From Flavobacterium xinjiangense (GTDB lineage Bacteria; Bacteroidota; Bacteroidia; Flavobacteriales; Flavobacteriaceae), in assembly GCF_900142885.1 (NCBI RefSeq), contig NZ_FRCL01000020.1, forward strand, positions 1 through 46,524: a stretch of DNA of 46,524 bases, written 5' to 3'. Below, one piece after another: positions 38,624 through 46,341 of the stretch. Both the position numbers and the translations under genes were made by a program. Every line of letters starts with the position of its first letter. Position 1 is the stretch's first letter. Under the pieces are notes generated by a model. That model saw only the letters and a program-made list of their open reading frames with translations, ran no database searches and had not been told where the DNA came from.

Positions 38624-38631
38624 CGAAAATA
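38624..38631 (-). promoter_or_regulatory. -7 box before TPR kinase 1
   Basis: On the minus strand TATTTTCG lies 4 bp before the start codon within TTTCTGTATTTTCG. The same phrase, TTTCTGTACTTTCG, precedes the paralogue, so the pair shares promoter and very short leader. Confidence 0.45.
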
Positions 38632-38676
38632 CAGAAATTAATTTAAATATAGTTATAATAGAAATAACTATTTATA

Positions 38677-38853
38677 TTACGGTTTTGGTGGAGTTGTTGG
38701 AGTTTGGCCAGTTGAACTTCCGCCAGTATCAGCAGCAGCATCTGCTGATACTTGTTGTTTAATATTTGGGTTAGTTTCCATTTCGTCATTGGTACAGGAA
38801 ACCATAGTAAGACATGCAATGATATAACAAGATACAAGAATTATTCTTTTCAT
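38677..38853 (-). CDS. Short lipoprotein
   Basis: The 58-residue protein starts MKRIILVSCYIIACLTMVSC, a lipoprotein signal with the lipidated Cys at residue 20 (or an earlier Cys). A hydrophilic tail follows, rich in Ala, Thr, Gly and Pro (ADAAADTGGSSTGQTPTTPP). Such tails occur in small surface or spacer lipoproteins. It lies 57 bp upstream of TPR kinase 1 on the same strand and could be its ligand or partner; this is inference from position. Confidence 0.6.
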   Translation of the reverse strand: MKRIILVSCYIIACLTMVSCTNDEMETNPNIKQQVSADAAADTGGSSTGQTPTTPPKP

Positions 38854-39197
38854 TTTTTTGGAATTAAAAATTAGACATAGGTTGGGCTGTCCGATATTCA
38901 AATCGAATCTTTGCCTGAATAGGCACGCCGTTAAAACTTTTTTTCTTTTGCTTTTTGGGAAGTGAAGTGCGCTGAAACAGAAGAGTATTATTTATACTTC
39001 CCGAATAAACTTGCCATGCTATTTTGCGACACTTTTTTAGAACTAGTTTTGTACATTTGTCTTGATTGCAATTCAAAACAGGAACTAATTCTGTGGCAAA
39101 GAAATGCGGTCTTTGTTGAATAATTTGAATGGAATTCCGATGATTCCGCTAATTCCGAAGGTTTCCATAGGATTCCGAATATTTCCACTAAATGCTT
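38854..39197. other. Divergent intergenic region
   Basis: No gene is convincing here. TACATTTG at 39052-39059 fits a -7 box on the + strand, for the gene starting at 39198. From 39131 to 39187 the phrase ATTCCG or TTTCC recurs six times at 9-10 bp intervals. Minus-strand frames across the region have no protein-like composition. Confidence 0.45.
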
Positions 39198-40067
39198 ATG
39201 AACAAAATTACTTTTGAAGAATACAAGAATGCCATTAGAATAAAATATGAGGTGTCGAAAATTGAAGAAGTCTCAGGCATTTTATTAAATCCTACGCCTG
39301 CTCAATTACGGAATCTGTGTTTGATGAGGCTTGATCATTGTTTGACAAAAACGGATGGGAGTGTATTTAGGATGTTTTTTAATGTAAAAGAAGAGGAAAA
39401 GGTAAGGAAGGAAATTGAGAATTTTGATATTGGAAAATTCAAACCTATAATATCATTTTTAAAAGAAGAGAAGGATTCGGATAATGTGACAAGAATAGAA
39501 TTGGCAGCCATTCTTGTTGATTTTAATCCAAGACCTTACAGTAAGTATTTACTTAATGGGAAAATTATTGAAAAAAGTAATTTAGACGTCACTTCATTGG
39601 TAGAAGAAAAGGAATCTGATGTGGATTATTTTAGTGAAGATAAAAGGGAGGAAGAAGTAGTGGAAACCAAGCATAATGATAGGGTAAAGAAAAAGGCAGT
39701 AATTGTTTTGACTGTGTTCTTATCTTTGTTTTTTATGGGGTATTCGGTAAAGAATATGATTTTCCCCGAAAAAGAATGTATGAAGTGGGACGGGGATCAT
39801 TATGAAGCAGTGGATTGCAAAAATGAAAAATTAGGAATTGGAAATGTAACATCAGTAGTAGTTTTAAATGAGGATTTATTGTCCTTTAAAAAAATCGAGG
39901 TTAGCACAAATACAATTTTCTTCAAAAAAGGAAAACCGATAGTTTGGTATGGAAAATCATTTGAGGGTAATTATGAATATTTTAATCAGCCAGGACTACA
40001 TCCAGAAACGGAGAAAACATTAAAACCAATATCTGAATATATTATTAAGAAATATTTACATAAATGA
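39198..40067 (+). CDS. Single-span membrane protein of unknown function
   Basis: The roughly 289-residue protein (start MNKITFEEYKNAIRIKYEVS; an ATG two codons earlier is possible) has a cytosolic N-terminal half with LLNPTPAQLRNLCLMRLDHCL and RIELAAILVDFNPRPYSKYL. An acidic linker, a helix (AVIVLTVFLSLFFMGYSVKN, around 170-190) and an extracytoplasmic end follow (ECMKWDGDHYEAVDCKN with two Cys that may form a disulfide; ISEYIIKKYLHK). I recognise the type from Flavobacteriaceae but know no function. It sits between the two TPR kinase paralogues. Confidence 0.7.
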   Translation: MNKITFEEYKNAIRIKYEVSKIEEVSGILLNPTPAQLRNLCLMRLDHCLTKTDGSVFRMFFNVKEEEKVRKEIENFDIGKFKPIISFLKEEKDSDNVTRIELAAILVDFNPRPYSKYLLNGKIIEKSNLDVTSLVEEKESDVDYFSEDKREEEVVETKHNDRVKKKAVIVLTVFLSLFFMGYSVKNMIFPEKECMKWDGDHYEAVDCKNEKLGIGNVTSVVVLNEDLLSFKKIEVSTNTIFFKKGKPIVWYGKSFEGNYEYFNQPGLHPETEKTLKPISEYIIKKYLHK

Positions 40068-40120
40068 CAGTAATTCATTCAAAATTAGTCGATTAAAGCT
40101 TCGTGTTTTATTTACTACAT

Positions 40121-41842
40121 TTAAATTGGAAATGTAATATGTACTTTGAAGCCTTTGTCCGATTTTGTTTCAAAAGTTATTGTTCCTTTTATAGACTGGA
40201 TACGGTTTTCTACATTTTGTAATCCATTTTTTAGATTTAATTCTTCTATCGTAGCTCCCACGCCATTATCACTGTAATCTATTTGTAATTTGTTTTCATT
40301 TTTTTTGAAAATTATTACTGCTAAACTGCAGTGGCTGTGTTTTTTCATGTTGACAAGTAATTCTTGAAGTACACGGTACATTGTGATTTTTGTATTATTG
40401 TCTACATTTGGCCAGTCAATCGTATCTATTCCGTTGATTAAGACATTAATTGCAGAGCTGTTGAACGCAGACATCATTTCTTTTAAGTTAGAAGTAAATA
40501 GAGGCCCTGCCTCTATAGAACTATTTTCTTTAGAAATGTTTCGCGTTCGTGAATATATAGTATCAAGGAGGCTAAGTAATATCTCTTTATTTGCATTAGT
40601 GGATAGATCTTGTGTTTCTGCAAAAGCCATCGTATGGAAAACATCGTTAGCCAGTTCATCATGCAGTTTCTTAGCAATTCTAATCTCAGTATTATAGGCA
40701 CTTTTTATTTTTTCTCTTTTGTTTTTGGCTACAAGGAAATTACCAACAACAATACTCATCGTAATAATAACTGCAACCACGAAGTACAAGAGTAGGTTTT
40801 TGTTTTGCTGTTTTTCTTGCTGCAGTATTGTTTGCGCTTTTAGTTTTAGATTTTCGTTCTTTTCTTTAGTGGAATCGTATCTGATTTTAGCAAACTGATT
40901 TTTTGCTTTTAGCCTTACTTTATCGATGCTGTCGTTTATTTTGAGGTAGAGTGCTGAAAATTCTTTCGATTTGTTGTCTGGACTGTTTTGTATTAATAGC
41001 GCTAAACATTCCAAACGATCATCAACTTGATGTACTTTTGTAGCTTTTTCATATGCCAAGTTCGCATAGTGGGCGGCCAAATTGAGGTTGCTTTTTTTAT
41101 AATAGTGGAAAAGATGGTAGTAACTCCCAATAAGTCCTCGGTCATTATTTTCTTGTAATCTTATTTTTACGGATTGGTTTAAGTAGGCGAGTGATTTTGG
41201 ATTCTGTACTTTATAATAGCAGTAGCCTAGATTATCTAATATTCGAGAATAAGCTTCTGGATCTTCTAAAATTTCTTTTTTTAAAGTCAAAAGAGAAAGA
41301 ATTTGGATAGCATCTTGGTATTTTTCTTGTGCCATATAGACTAAGGCTATATTGTTTCTTATACCGTATTTTTCAATTGGATCTGTTTTTATAATGAGTG
41401 ATTTATTGAAATAATAAAGAGCGTTTACGTTGTCAAATGTATGTATGTAGTTATTACCTAATGTATTATAAATATTCCATCTGCCATTGGGGTATTTATC
41501 ATTGTTATCTAAAAAAGGGAGTGCTTCCACGGCCGTAGATTCACTACCAGAATAATCTCCTAAATCCGCTTGAATTTGTGCTATCCACGCTAATGAATGA
41601 ATAATTCTGGAGGTATCTTTTTTTATTTCGGCAGCAGATTTTGCTTTGTTATAATAGTAGTAGGAACTGTCTAATTCTTCATTTTCATAAAGTTTATAAC
41701 CAGTTGCCAAGAGTCTGTTAACTTCTGTAAGATCTTGTTTTTTTGGGGAATTTTTTTGTGGTTTTTTCTTACAAGATTGGAATACTAAAAAGAGTGATAG
41801 TAATAAAATGTAAATCGGTAAATGAAGTTTTCTAAGTATCAT
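40121..41842 (-). CDS. TPR-containing lipoprotein histidine kinase (paralogue 2, no adjacent regulator)
   Basis: The 573-residue kinase has the same layout as the one at 36895-38619: lipoprotein signal (IYILLLSLFLVFQSC), TPR region (WNIYNTLGNNYIHTFDNVNALYYF), coiled coil, membrane helix (LLLYFVVAVIITMSIVVGNF), phosphoacceptor in AKKLHDELANDVFHTMAF, and ATPase boxes LQELLVNMKKHSH and DYSDNGVGATI. The kinase halves are nearly identical over long runs while the TPR halves differ more, suggesting one output and different inputs. No response regulator lies beside it; it may use the regulator at 36215-36883. It is followed by the ribosomal-protein operon terminator. Confidence 0.87.
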   Translation of the reverse strand: MILRKLHLPIYILLLSLFLVFQSCKKKPQKNSPKKQDLTEVNRLLATGYKLYENEELDSSYYYYNKAKSAAEIKKDTSRIIHSLAWIAQIQADLGDYSGSESTAVEALPFLDNNDKYPNGRWNIYNTLGNNYIHTFDNVNALYYFNKSLIIKTDPIEKYGIRNNIALVYMAQEKYQDAIQILSLLTLKKEILEDPEAYSRILDNLGYCYYKVQNPKSLAYLNQSVKIRLQENNDRGLIGSYYHLFHYYKKSNLNLAAHYANLAYEKATKVHQVDDRLECLALLIQNSPDNKSKEFSALYLKINDSIDKVRLKAKNQFAKIRYDSTKEKNENLKLKAQTILQQEKQQNKNLLLYFVVAVIITMSIVVGNFLVAKNKREKIKSAYNTEIRIAKKLHDELANDVFHTMAFAETQDLSTNANKEILLSLLDTIYSRTRNISKENSSIEAGPLFTSNLKEMMSAFNSSAINVLINGIDTIDWPNVDNNTKITMYRVLQELLVNMKKHSHCSLAVIIFKKNENKLQIDYSDNGVGATIEELNLKNGLQNVENRIQSIKGTITFETKSDKGFKVHITFPI

Positions 41843-41846
41843 TTTT

Positions 41847-41854
41847 CGAAAGTA
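41847..41854 (-). promoter_or_regulatory. -7 box before TPR kinase 2
   Basis: On the minus strand TACTTTCG ends 4 bp before the start codon, in the same context as for the paralogue. Confidence 0.45.
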
Positions 41855-41928
41855 CAGAAATTAATTCTAATAAAGTACGTATCGGATTACTATATTTTTT
41901 TAATTTTTAAAGGCTATTAAAAACAAAA

Positions 41929-41953
41929 AACCCCAATCTTTCGATTGAGGTTT
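41929..41953 (-). terminator. Terminator of the thrS-infC-rpmI-rplT operon
   Basis: On the minus strand AACCTCAATC-GAAA-GATTGGGGTT forms a stem with a GAAA loop (one G.T pair), followed by T residues, about 40 bp after the rplT stop. Confidence 0.88.
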
Positions 41954-41992
41954 CTATATAAGTAAGTAATCTAAATTGAGTTGATAAAACGT

Positions 41993-42337
41993 TTATTTTA
42001 CTTTATTAAGTACTGCTTTGAAAGCTTCAGGGTGGTTCATAGCTAAATCTGCAAGAACTTTTCTGTTCAATTCGATTCCGTTAGCTTTTACTTTACCCAT
42101 GAATTGTGAATAAGACATTCCTTCTAATCTAGCTCCAGCGTTGATACGTTGAATCCATAAAGCACGGAAATTTCTTTTGTTCACTTTTCTGTCACGGTAA
42201 GCGTAGCACATTGCTTTCTCTACCGCATTCTTAGCAACTGTCCAAACGTTTTTACGTCTACCAAAGAAACCTTTGGCTTGCTTCATTATTTTTTTTCTTC
42301 TTGCTCTTTTAGCAACTGAATTTACCGATCTTGGCAT
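41993..42337 (-). CDS. rplT: 50S ribosomal protein L20
   Basis: The 114-residue protein has the standard L20 start MPRSVNSVAKRARRKKIMKQ, then AKGFFGRRKNVWTVAKNAVEKAM and RRNFRALWIQRINAGAR-type core (here KRNFRALWIQRINA). L20 binds 23S rRNA early in assembly and in several bacteria represses its own operon. It is the last gene of the operon, 177 bp behind rpmI; that gap carries reiterated GACTTT-type phrases and no gene. Confidence 0.97.
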   Translation of the reverse strand: MPRSVNSVAKRARRKKIMKQAKGFFGRRKNVWTVAKNAVEKAMCYAYRDRKVNKRNFRALWIQRINAGARLEGMSYSQFMGKVKANGIELNRKVLADLAMNHPEAFKAVLNKVK

Positions 42338-42514
42338 AATTTTGATGTGTTTTTGTAGTAGGCGGCTTGAATTTAATCAAAAGCACTTAATGGCCATACT
42401 CCAAGGTTATTGGAAATTGTTTTAACCTAAAGAATTTTTTAATCAAATGTTTTAAAGTCGAATGTCGAAAGTCTAATGACTTTAAGACGTTACAACTTTA
42501 GACTTTATGACTTA

Positions 42515-42712
42515 TTATATAATTCTTAATTGTTGTTTGATGCTTTTCATATCTGTTTTGTGAACTAGCGCTGAATGTGTCAAAGCTAATTTACGTTTTT
42601 TAGATTTTTTAGTCAAGATGTGACTTTTAAAAGCATGCTTTCTTTTAATCTTTCCAGAACCAGTAACTTTAAAACGTTTCTTGGCGCTAGATTTGGTTTT
42701 CATTTTAGGCAT
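42515..42712 (-). CDS. rpmI: 50S ribosomal protein L35
   Basis: The 65-residue basic protein starts MPKMKTKSSAKKRFKVTGSG and contains KIKRKHAFKSHILTKKSKKRK, the family signature. It is part of the large ribosomal subunit. It lies between infC and rplT, the arrangement found in most bacteria. The 107-bp gap to infC holds a loose inverted pair of CAGTTT and AAACTG phrases. Confidence 0.97.
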   Translation of the reverse strand: MPKMKTKSSAKKRFKVTGSGKIKRKHAFKSHILTKKSKKRKLALTHSALVHKTDMKSIKQQLRII

Positions 42713-42819
42713 TTTTTCCTAGTATTTTAATTTATTCTTACTTACTTATTTATTTTTTAGTTTTCATTCTCGGTTTTCAGTTTGCAGTATGAAAACTGAA
42801 AACTGCGACTGCTAACTTT

Positions 42820-43377
42820 TTACTTTTTCTTCTTCGGAGCAATGAACATAATCATTCTCTTTCCTTCCAGAACTGGCATCGCTTCCACCTTACCAAATTC
42901 TTCTAGATCTGTAGCCAATCTCAATAATAAGATTTGTCCTTGATCTTTATAAATGATTGAACGTCCTTTAAAGAATACAAAAGCTTTTAATTTTGCTCCT
43001 TCTTTCAAGAACTTCTCTGCATTCTTTCTCTTGAATTCATAATCATGTTCATCTGTTTGAGGTCCAAAACGAATTTCCTTAACGACTACTTGAGTAGATT
43101 TCGCTTTTAGAATTTTATCACGTTTCTTTTGCTCGTAAACAAATTTCTTGTAATCCATGATTTTACAAACCGGAGGTTCAGCATTAGGAGAAATCTCAAC
43201 TAAATCCAATTCAAATTGATCCGCTAATCTTAAAGCTTCCGAAAGTTTAAAAACTCCAGGTTCGATATTTTCACCTACAAGTCTTACTTCTTGTACACCA
43301 CGAATAAGATTATTTATTCTGTGTGCATCCTTTTTTTCTACGCGAGGTTGATAACCTCTGTTGCTTCTTATTGCTAT
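42820..43377 (-). CDS. infC: Translation initiation factor IF-3, AUA start
   Basis: The 185-residue protein binds the 30S subunit and enforces start-codon fidelity. The first in-frame ATG (43209) is internal: it would remove the N-terminal domain, whose sequence is clearly present upstream (AIRSNRGYQPRVEKKDAHRI, then INNLIRGVQEVRLVGENIEP). No ATG, GTG or TTG precedes that domain; the codon in the expected place is ATA at 43377, giving (M)AIRSNRGY. A rare start codon fits the known autoregulation of infC, which in E. coli uses AUU. The C-terminal domain (EIRFGPQTDEHDYEFKRKNA, VEAMPVLEGKRMIMF) is complete. It starts 16 bp after the thrS stop. Confidence 0.9.
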   Translation of the reverse strand: MAIRSNRGYQPRVEKKDAHRINNLIRGVQEVRLVGENIEPGVFKLSEALRLADQFELDLVEISPNAEPPVCKIMDYKKFVYEQKKRDKILKAKSTQVVVKEIRFGPQTDEHDYEFKRKNAEKFLKEGAKLKAFVFFKGRSIIYKDQGQILLLRLATDLEEFGKVEAMPVLEGKRMIMFIAPKKKK

Positions 43378-43393
43378 GACTTTATAATTTAAG

Positions 43394-45340
43394 TTAAACT
43401 GTAAATACTTTTAATGTTTTATTGATCTCTTCGTTTACAATAGCTACAAATTCTTCTATTGTAACTGTTATATTTCCTTTTCCTTCTTGTCCATGACGAC
43501 GAATAGAAATCGTTCCGTTTTTCTCTTCTTCCTCACCTACAATCAACATAAACGGGGTTTTCTGCATTTCAGCATCTCTAATTTTCTTCCCGATTGTCTC
43601 GTTTCTATTGTCTACAAGGGCGCGAATTTCGTGATTTTCTAGCAGATTTAAAACTTTTTTCGCATATATTTCATATTTCTCGCTCAAACACAAGATTGTA
43701 GCCTGTTCAGGCATCAACCAGAGTGGGAAATTTCCTGCTGTGTGTTCTAGTAAAATAGCTATAAATCGTTCCATCGAACCAAACGGCGCTCTATGAATCA
43801 TTACAGGTCTATGTAGTTCATTATCAGATCCTTTGTATGTCAAGTCGAAACGTTCTGGTAGGTTGTAATCCACCTGAATCGTACCTAATTGCCACTGTCT
43901 TCCTAAGGCGTCTTTAACCATGAAATCCAATTTTGGACCATAGAAAGCCGCTTCACCATATTCGATAACGGTATCTAGGTTTTTGTCTTTGGCAGCATTG
44001 ATGATAGCATTCTCCGCTTTTTCCCAGTTTTCATCAGTACCTATATACTTATCTCTGTTCTCTTTATCTCTTAGTGAAATCTGAGCGGTAAAGTTTTCGA
44101 AACCTAATGAAGAGAATACATAAAGCACCAAGTCAATTACTTTCTTGAATTCTTCATCCAGCTGATCTGGCGTACAAAAGATATGTGCATCATCCTGAGT
44201 AAATCCACGAACGCGAGTTAAACCGTGTAATTCACCACTCTGTTCGTATCTGTAAACAGTACCAAATTCAGCATAACGTTTCGGTAAATCTTTGTACGAC
44301 CAAGGGCGTACATTGTAAATTTCACAGTGATGAGGGCAGTTCATTGGTTTCAATAAAAATTCCTCTCCTTCTGCAGGAGTGCTTATCGGTTGAAAACTGT
44401 CAGCACCGTACTTTGCATAATGTCCTGAAGTCACATATAGTTCTTTCTGACCAATATGTGGCGTAACCACTTGCTCGTAACCACCTTTTTTCTGTGCTTT
44501 TTTCAAAAACTGTTCAAGACGATCTCTCAAAGCCGCACCTTTCGGCAACCACAATGGCAAACCAGCACCTACTTTTTGTGAAAAAGCAAAAAGTTCAAGT
44601 TCTTTACCTAGTTTTCTATGGTCGCGACGTTTTGCTTCCTCTAGTAATTCCAAGTATTCAGTCAAATCCTTTTGTTTAGGAAATGACGTTCCGTAAACAC
44701 GAGTTAACTGTTTGTTCTTCTCGTCACCGCGCCAGTAGGCTCCGGCAACACTCATTATTTTCATCGCTTTGATTATTCCGGTATTTGGAATATGACCACC
44801 ACGACATAAGTCAGTAAACGTATCATGATCACAAAACGTGATTGTTCCATCTTCAAGATTTGTAATCAACTCCGTTTTATAAACGTTGTCTTTGTATAAT
44901 TCTAAAGCTTCTGCTTTGGATACCGGACGTAGTTTGAACTCATGTTTACCTCTTGAAATTTCAAGAACACGATCCTCAATTTTTTTAAAGTCAGCATCTG
45001 TAATTTTCTGATCTTCAAAATCTACATCATAATAAAACCCATTAGAGATTGCTGGTCCAAGAGTTAATTTAATCCCTGGATACATTTCCTCTAGAACCTG
45101 TGCCATTACGTGCGAAGTTGAATGCCAGAAAGCTTTTTTACCATCAGCATCATTCCATGTATATAATGTAAGACTCCCGTCCGTCGTTAATTGAGTTGTA
45201 GTTTCAATTGTTGTACCATCAAAAGAAGCCGAAATTACATTTCTAGCAAATCCTTCGCTAATGCTTTTAGCAACATCCATGGGAGTTACCCCTGAATCAT
45301 ACTCTCTAACTGACCCATCGGGCAAAGTAATCTTAATCAT
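43394..45340 (-). CDS. thrS: Threonyl-tRNA synthetase
   Basis: The 648-residue class II synthetase charges tRNA-Thr in the cytoplasm. Domains in order are TGS (about 1-60, IKITLPDGSVREYDSG), the editing domain (about 65-240, HSTSHVMAQVLEEMYP), the catalytic core (about 260-540) and the anticodon-binding domain (about 545-640). Zinc ligands are visible as the Cys of LKPMNCPHHCEIY and the His residues in DDAHIFC-type and MIHRAPFGSMERF segments. Class II motif 2 is TVYRYEQSGELHGLTRVRGFTQDD. It heads the operon thrS-infC-rpmI-rplT. Confidence 0.97.
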   Translation of the reverse strand: MIKITLPDGSVREYDSGVTPMDVAKSISEGFARNVISASFDGTTIETTTQLTTDGSLTLYTWNDADGKKAFWHSTSHVMAQVLEEMYPGIKLTLGPAISNGFYYDVDFEDQKITDADFKKIEDRVLEISRGKHEFKLRPVSKAEALELYKDNVYKTELITNLEDGTITFCDHDTFTDLCRGGHIPNTGIIKAMKIMSVAGAYWRGDEKNKQLTRVYGTSFPKQKDLTEYLELLEEAKRRDHRKLGKELELFAFSQKVGAGLPLWLPKGAALRDRLEQFLKKAQKKGGYEQVVTPHIGQKELYVTSGHYAKYGADSFQPISTPAEGEEFLLKPMNCPHHCEIYNVRPWSYKDLPKRYAEFGTVYRYEQSGELHGLTRVRGFTQDDAHIFCTPDQLDEEFKKVIDLVLYVFSSLGFENFTAQISLRDKENRDKYIGTDENWEKAENAIINAAKDKNLDTVIEYGEAAFYGPKLDFMVKDALGRQWQLGTIQVDYNLPERFDLTYKGSDNELHRPVMIHRAPFGSMERFIAILLEHTAGNFPLWLMPEQATILCLSEKYEIYAKKVLNLLENHEIRALVDNRNETIGKKIRDAEMQKTPFMLIVGEEEEKNGTISIRRHGQEGKGNITVTIEEFVAIVNEEINKTLKVFTV

Positions 45341-45360
45341 TGTTTGATATTTTAAGAATG

Positions 45361-45368
45361 CAAATATA
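45361..45368 (-). promoter_or_regulatory. -7 box of the thrS operon
   Basis: On the minus strand TATATTTG lies 20 bp before the thrS start codon. The upstream element is weak (TTTTCG about 20 bp further). Confidence 0.6.
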
Positions 45369-45467
45369 AAGGATTACGAAAACACATACAATATATATGT
45401 AAGGTTTGTTACTATGTTGGTAAAAACAAAATGGCAGTCATTATATATAAGTAAAAGAGTTTATTTC

Positions 45468-45555
45468 TATTAGGAGCTATTGCCCGCTATTCGTTTCAAT
45501 CTTTTCTCTCGTAAAAACTCGAGAAAAGGATTTCCGCTTCTATCGGGGCTAGGGC
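45468..45555 (-). repeat. Flavobacterial intergenic repeat element, copy C
   Basis: Read on the minus strand it has AGCCCCGATAGAAGCGGAAA, then TCCTTTTCTCGAG, AGAAAAGATTG, and ACGAATAGCGGGCAATAGC followed by TCC. This is the complete form of the element without the insert seen in copies A and B. CTCGAG and AAAAGGA/TCTTTTCTC make an internal hairpin. A forward reading frame over it (45480-45686) is not protein-like. Confidence 0.65.
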
Positions 45556-45852
45556 GTTATGTTTTATCTTGTTCTTTCTTGTTTCATCGACTTTATGATT
45601 TAGTTAAAGATGAAATTAGAGTAACCAGTATATGTGTTACCTTATATATAGGAGTAAAGTGCCTGATTGGAACAATGTATTTATAACCTATATATAATGA
45701 CATCTACGGATTTTTGCCCGTAAAGTCGTCCTTTCCTTCGGAGAGTGACGAAGCGTTGAGAGGGGGGCGAAAAAAAAATACTTTCAAAATTCACGTTTCC
45801 AGCGAGTTAAAGCTGTGGAGTAAAAAACATCAAAAAAAAGGGATAAAAAAGC

Positions 45853-45882
45853 TTGAATAACGGTATAAAGGGTGTAGTTTTG
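45853..45882 (+). promoter_or_regulatory. rRNA operon promoter P1
   Basis: TTG (45853-45855, context GCTTGAATAA) and TAGTTTTG (45875-45882) with 19-bp spacing, followed by CACCCGC. The same downstream phrase, TTTTGCACCCGC, recurs at P3. Confidence 0.65.
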
Positions 45883-45960
45883 CACCCGCAATGGCGCAGA
45901 CGTTCTTACTTATTTAATGGAAAGCGAATCAAAATTAAGGCGAAAGTTTTAGAAAAAAGA

Positions 45961-45992
45961 TTTGCGAGAAATAAAAGAAGTAATTATCTTTG
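45961..45992 (+). promoter_or_regulatory. rRNA operon promoter P2
   Basis: TTTG (45961-45964, context TTTGCGAGAAATAAAAGAAG) and TATCTTTG (45985-45992) with 20-bp spacing, followed by CCGACCCG. It is the best consensus match of the three. Confidence 0.75.
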
Positions 45993-46109
45993 CCGACCCG
46001 AAAGGGAGCAAGTTCATAGATAGATTGAGTGGGTGTAAAGGTTGAGAAATCGGCTTTTAAGGTAAAGAAAAAGGAAACGAAAATTTCCTAAAAAAACTTT
46101 TCAAAACAC

Positions 46110-46140
46110 TTGCGAGATAAGAAAAGAAGTTGCACTTTTG
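46110..46140 (+). promoter_or_regulatory. rRNA operon promoter P3
   Basis: TTG (46110-46112, context CTTGCGAGATAAGAAAAGAA) and CACTTTTG (46133-46140) with 20-bp spacing, followed by CACCCGC. The region resembles P2 in its upstream half and P1 in its downstream half. It lies about 200 bp before mature 16S rRNA. Confidence 0.65.
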
Positions 46141-46341
46141 CACCCGCTTTGAGAGACACACGATGTGTGTTAAACGAAGCGATAAAACAAGAAGAACACG
46201 TTCCTAGACATATTGAATTGACAGCCGTCTCGTCCAAAAGATGAGACAAATAATAAAGAGTAATAGAATTGAAAGATTTGAAAAAACCACTAGAACTTCA
46301 GTCAAATAACAATAGCTTAATTTATTAAGCACACAATATAC

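Noticed and set aside
38864..39188. Two overlapping minus-strand frames in the divergent region
   Set aside because: They overlap each other in different frames, have random composition (Cys- and Lys-rich, no domain) and cover a plausible + strand promoter.
41993..45340. A T-box or other riboswitch before thrS
   Set aside because: The leader between the -7 box and thrS is only about 20 bp, too short for such an element.
45480..45686. Forward reading frame of 68 codons upstream of the rRNA operon
   Set aside because: Its first third lies on the intergenic repeat element copy C, and the rest has no protein-like pattern.
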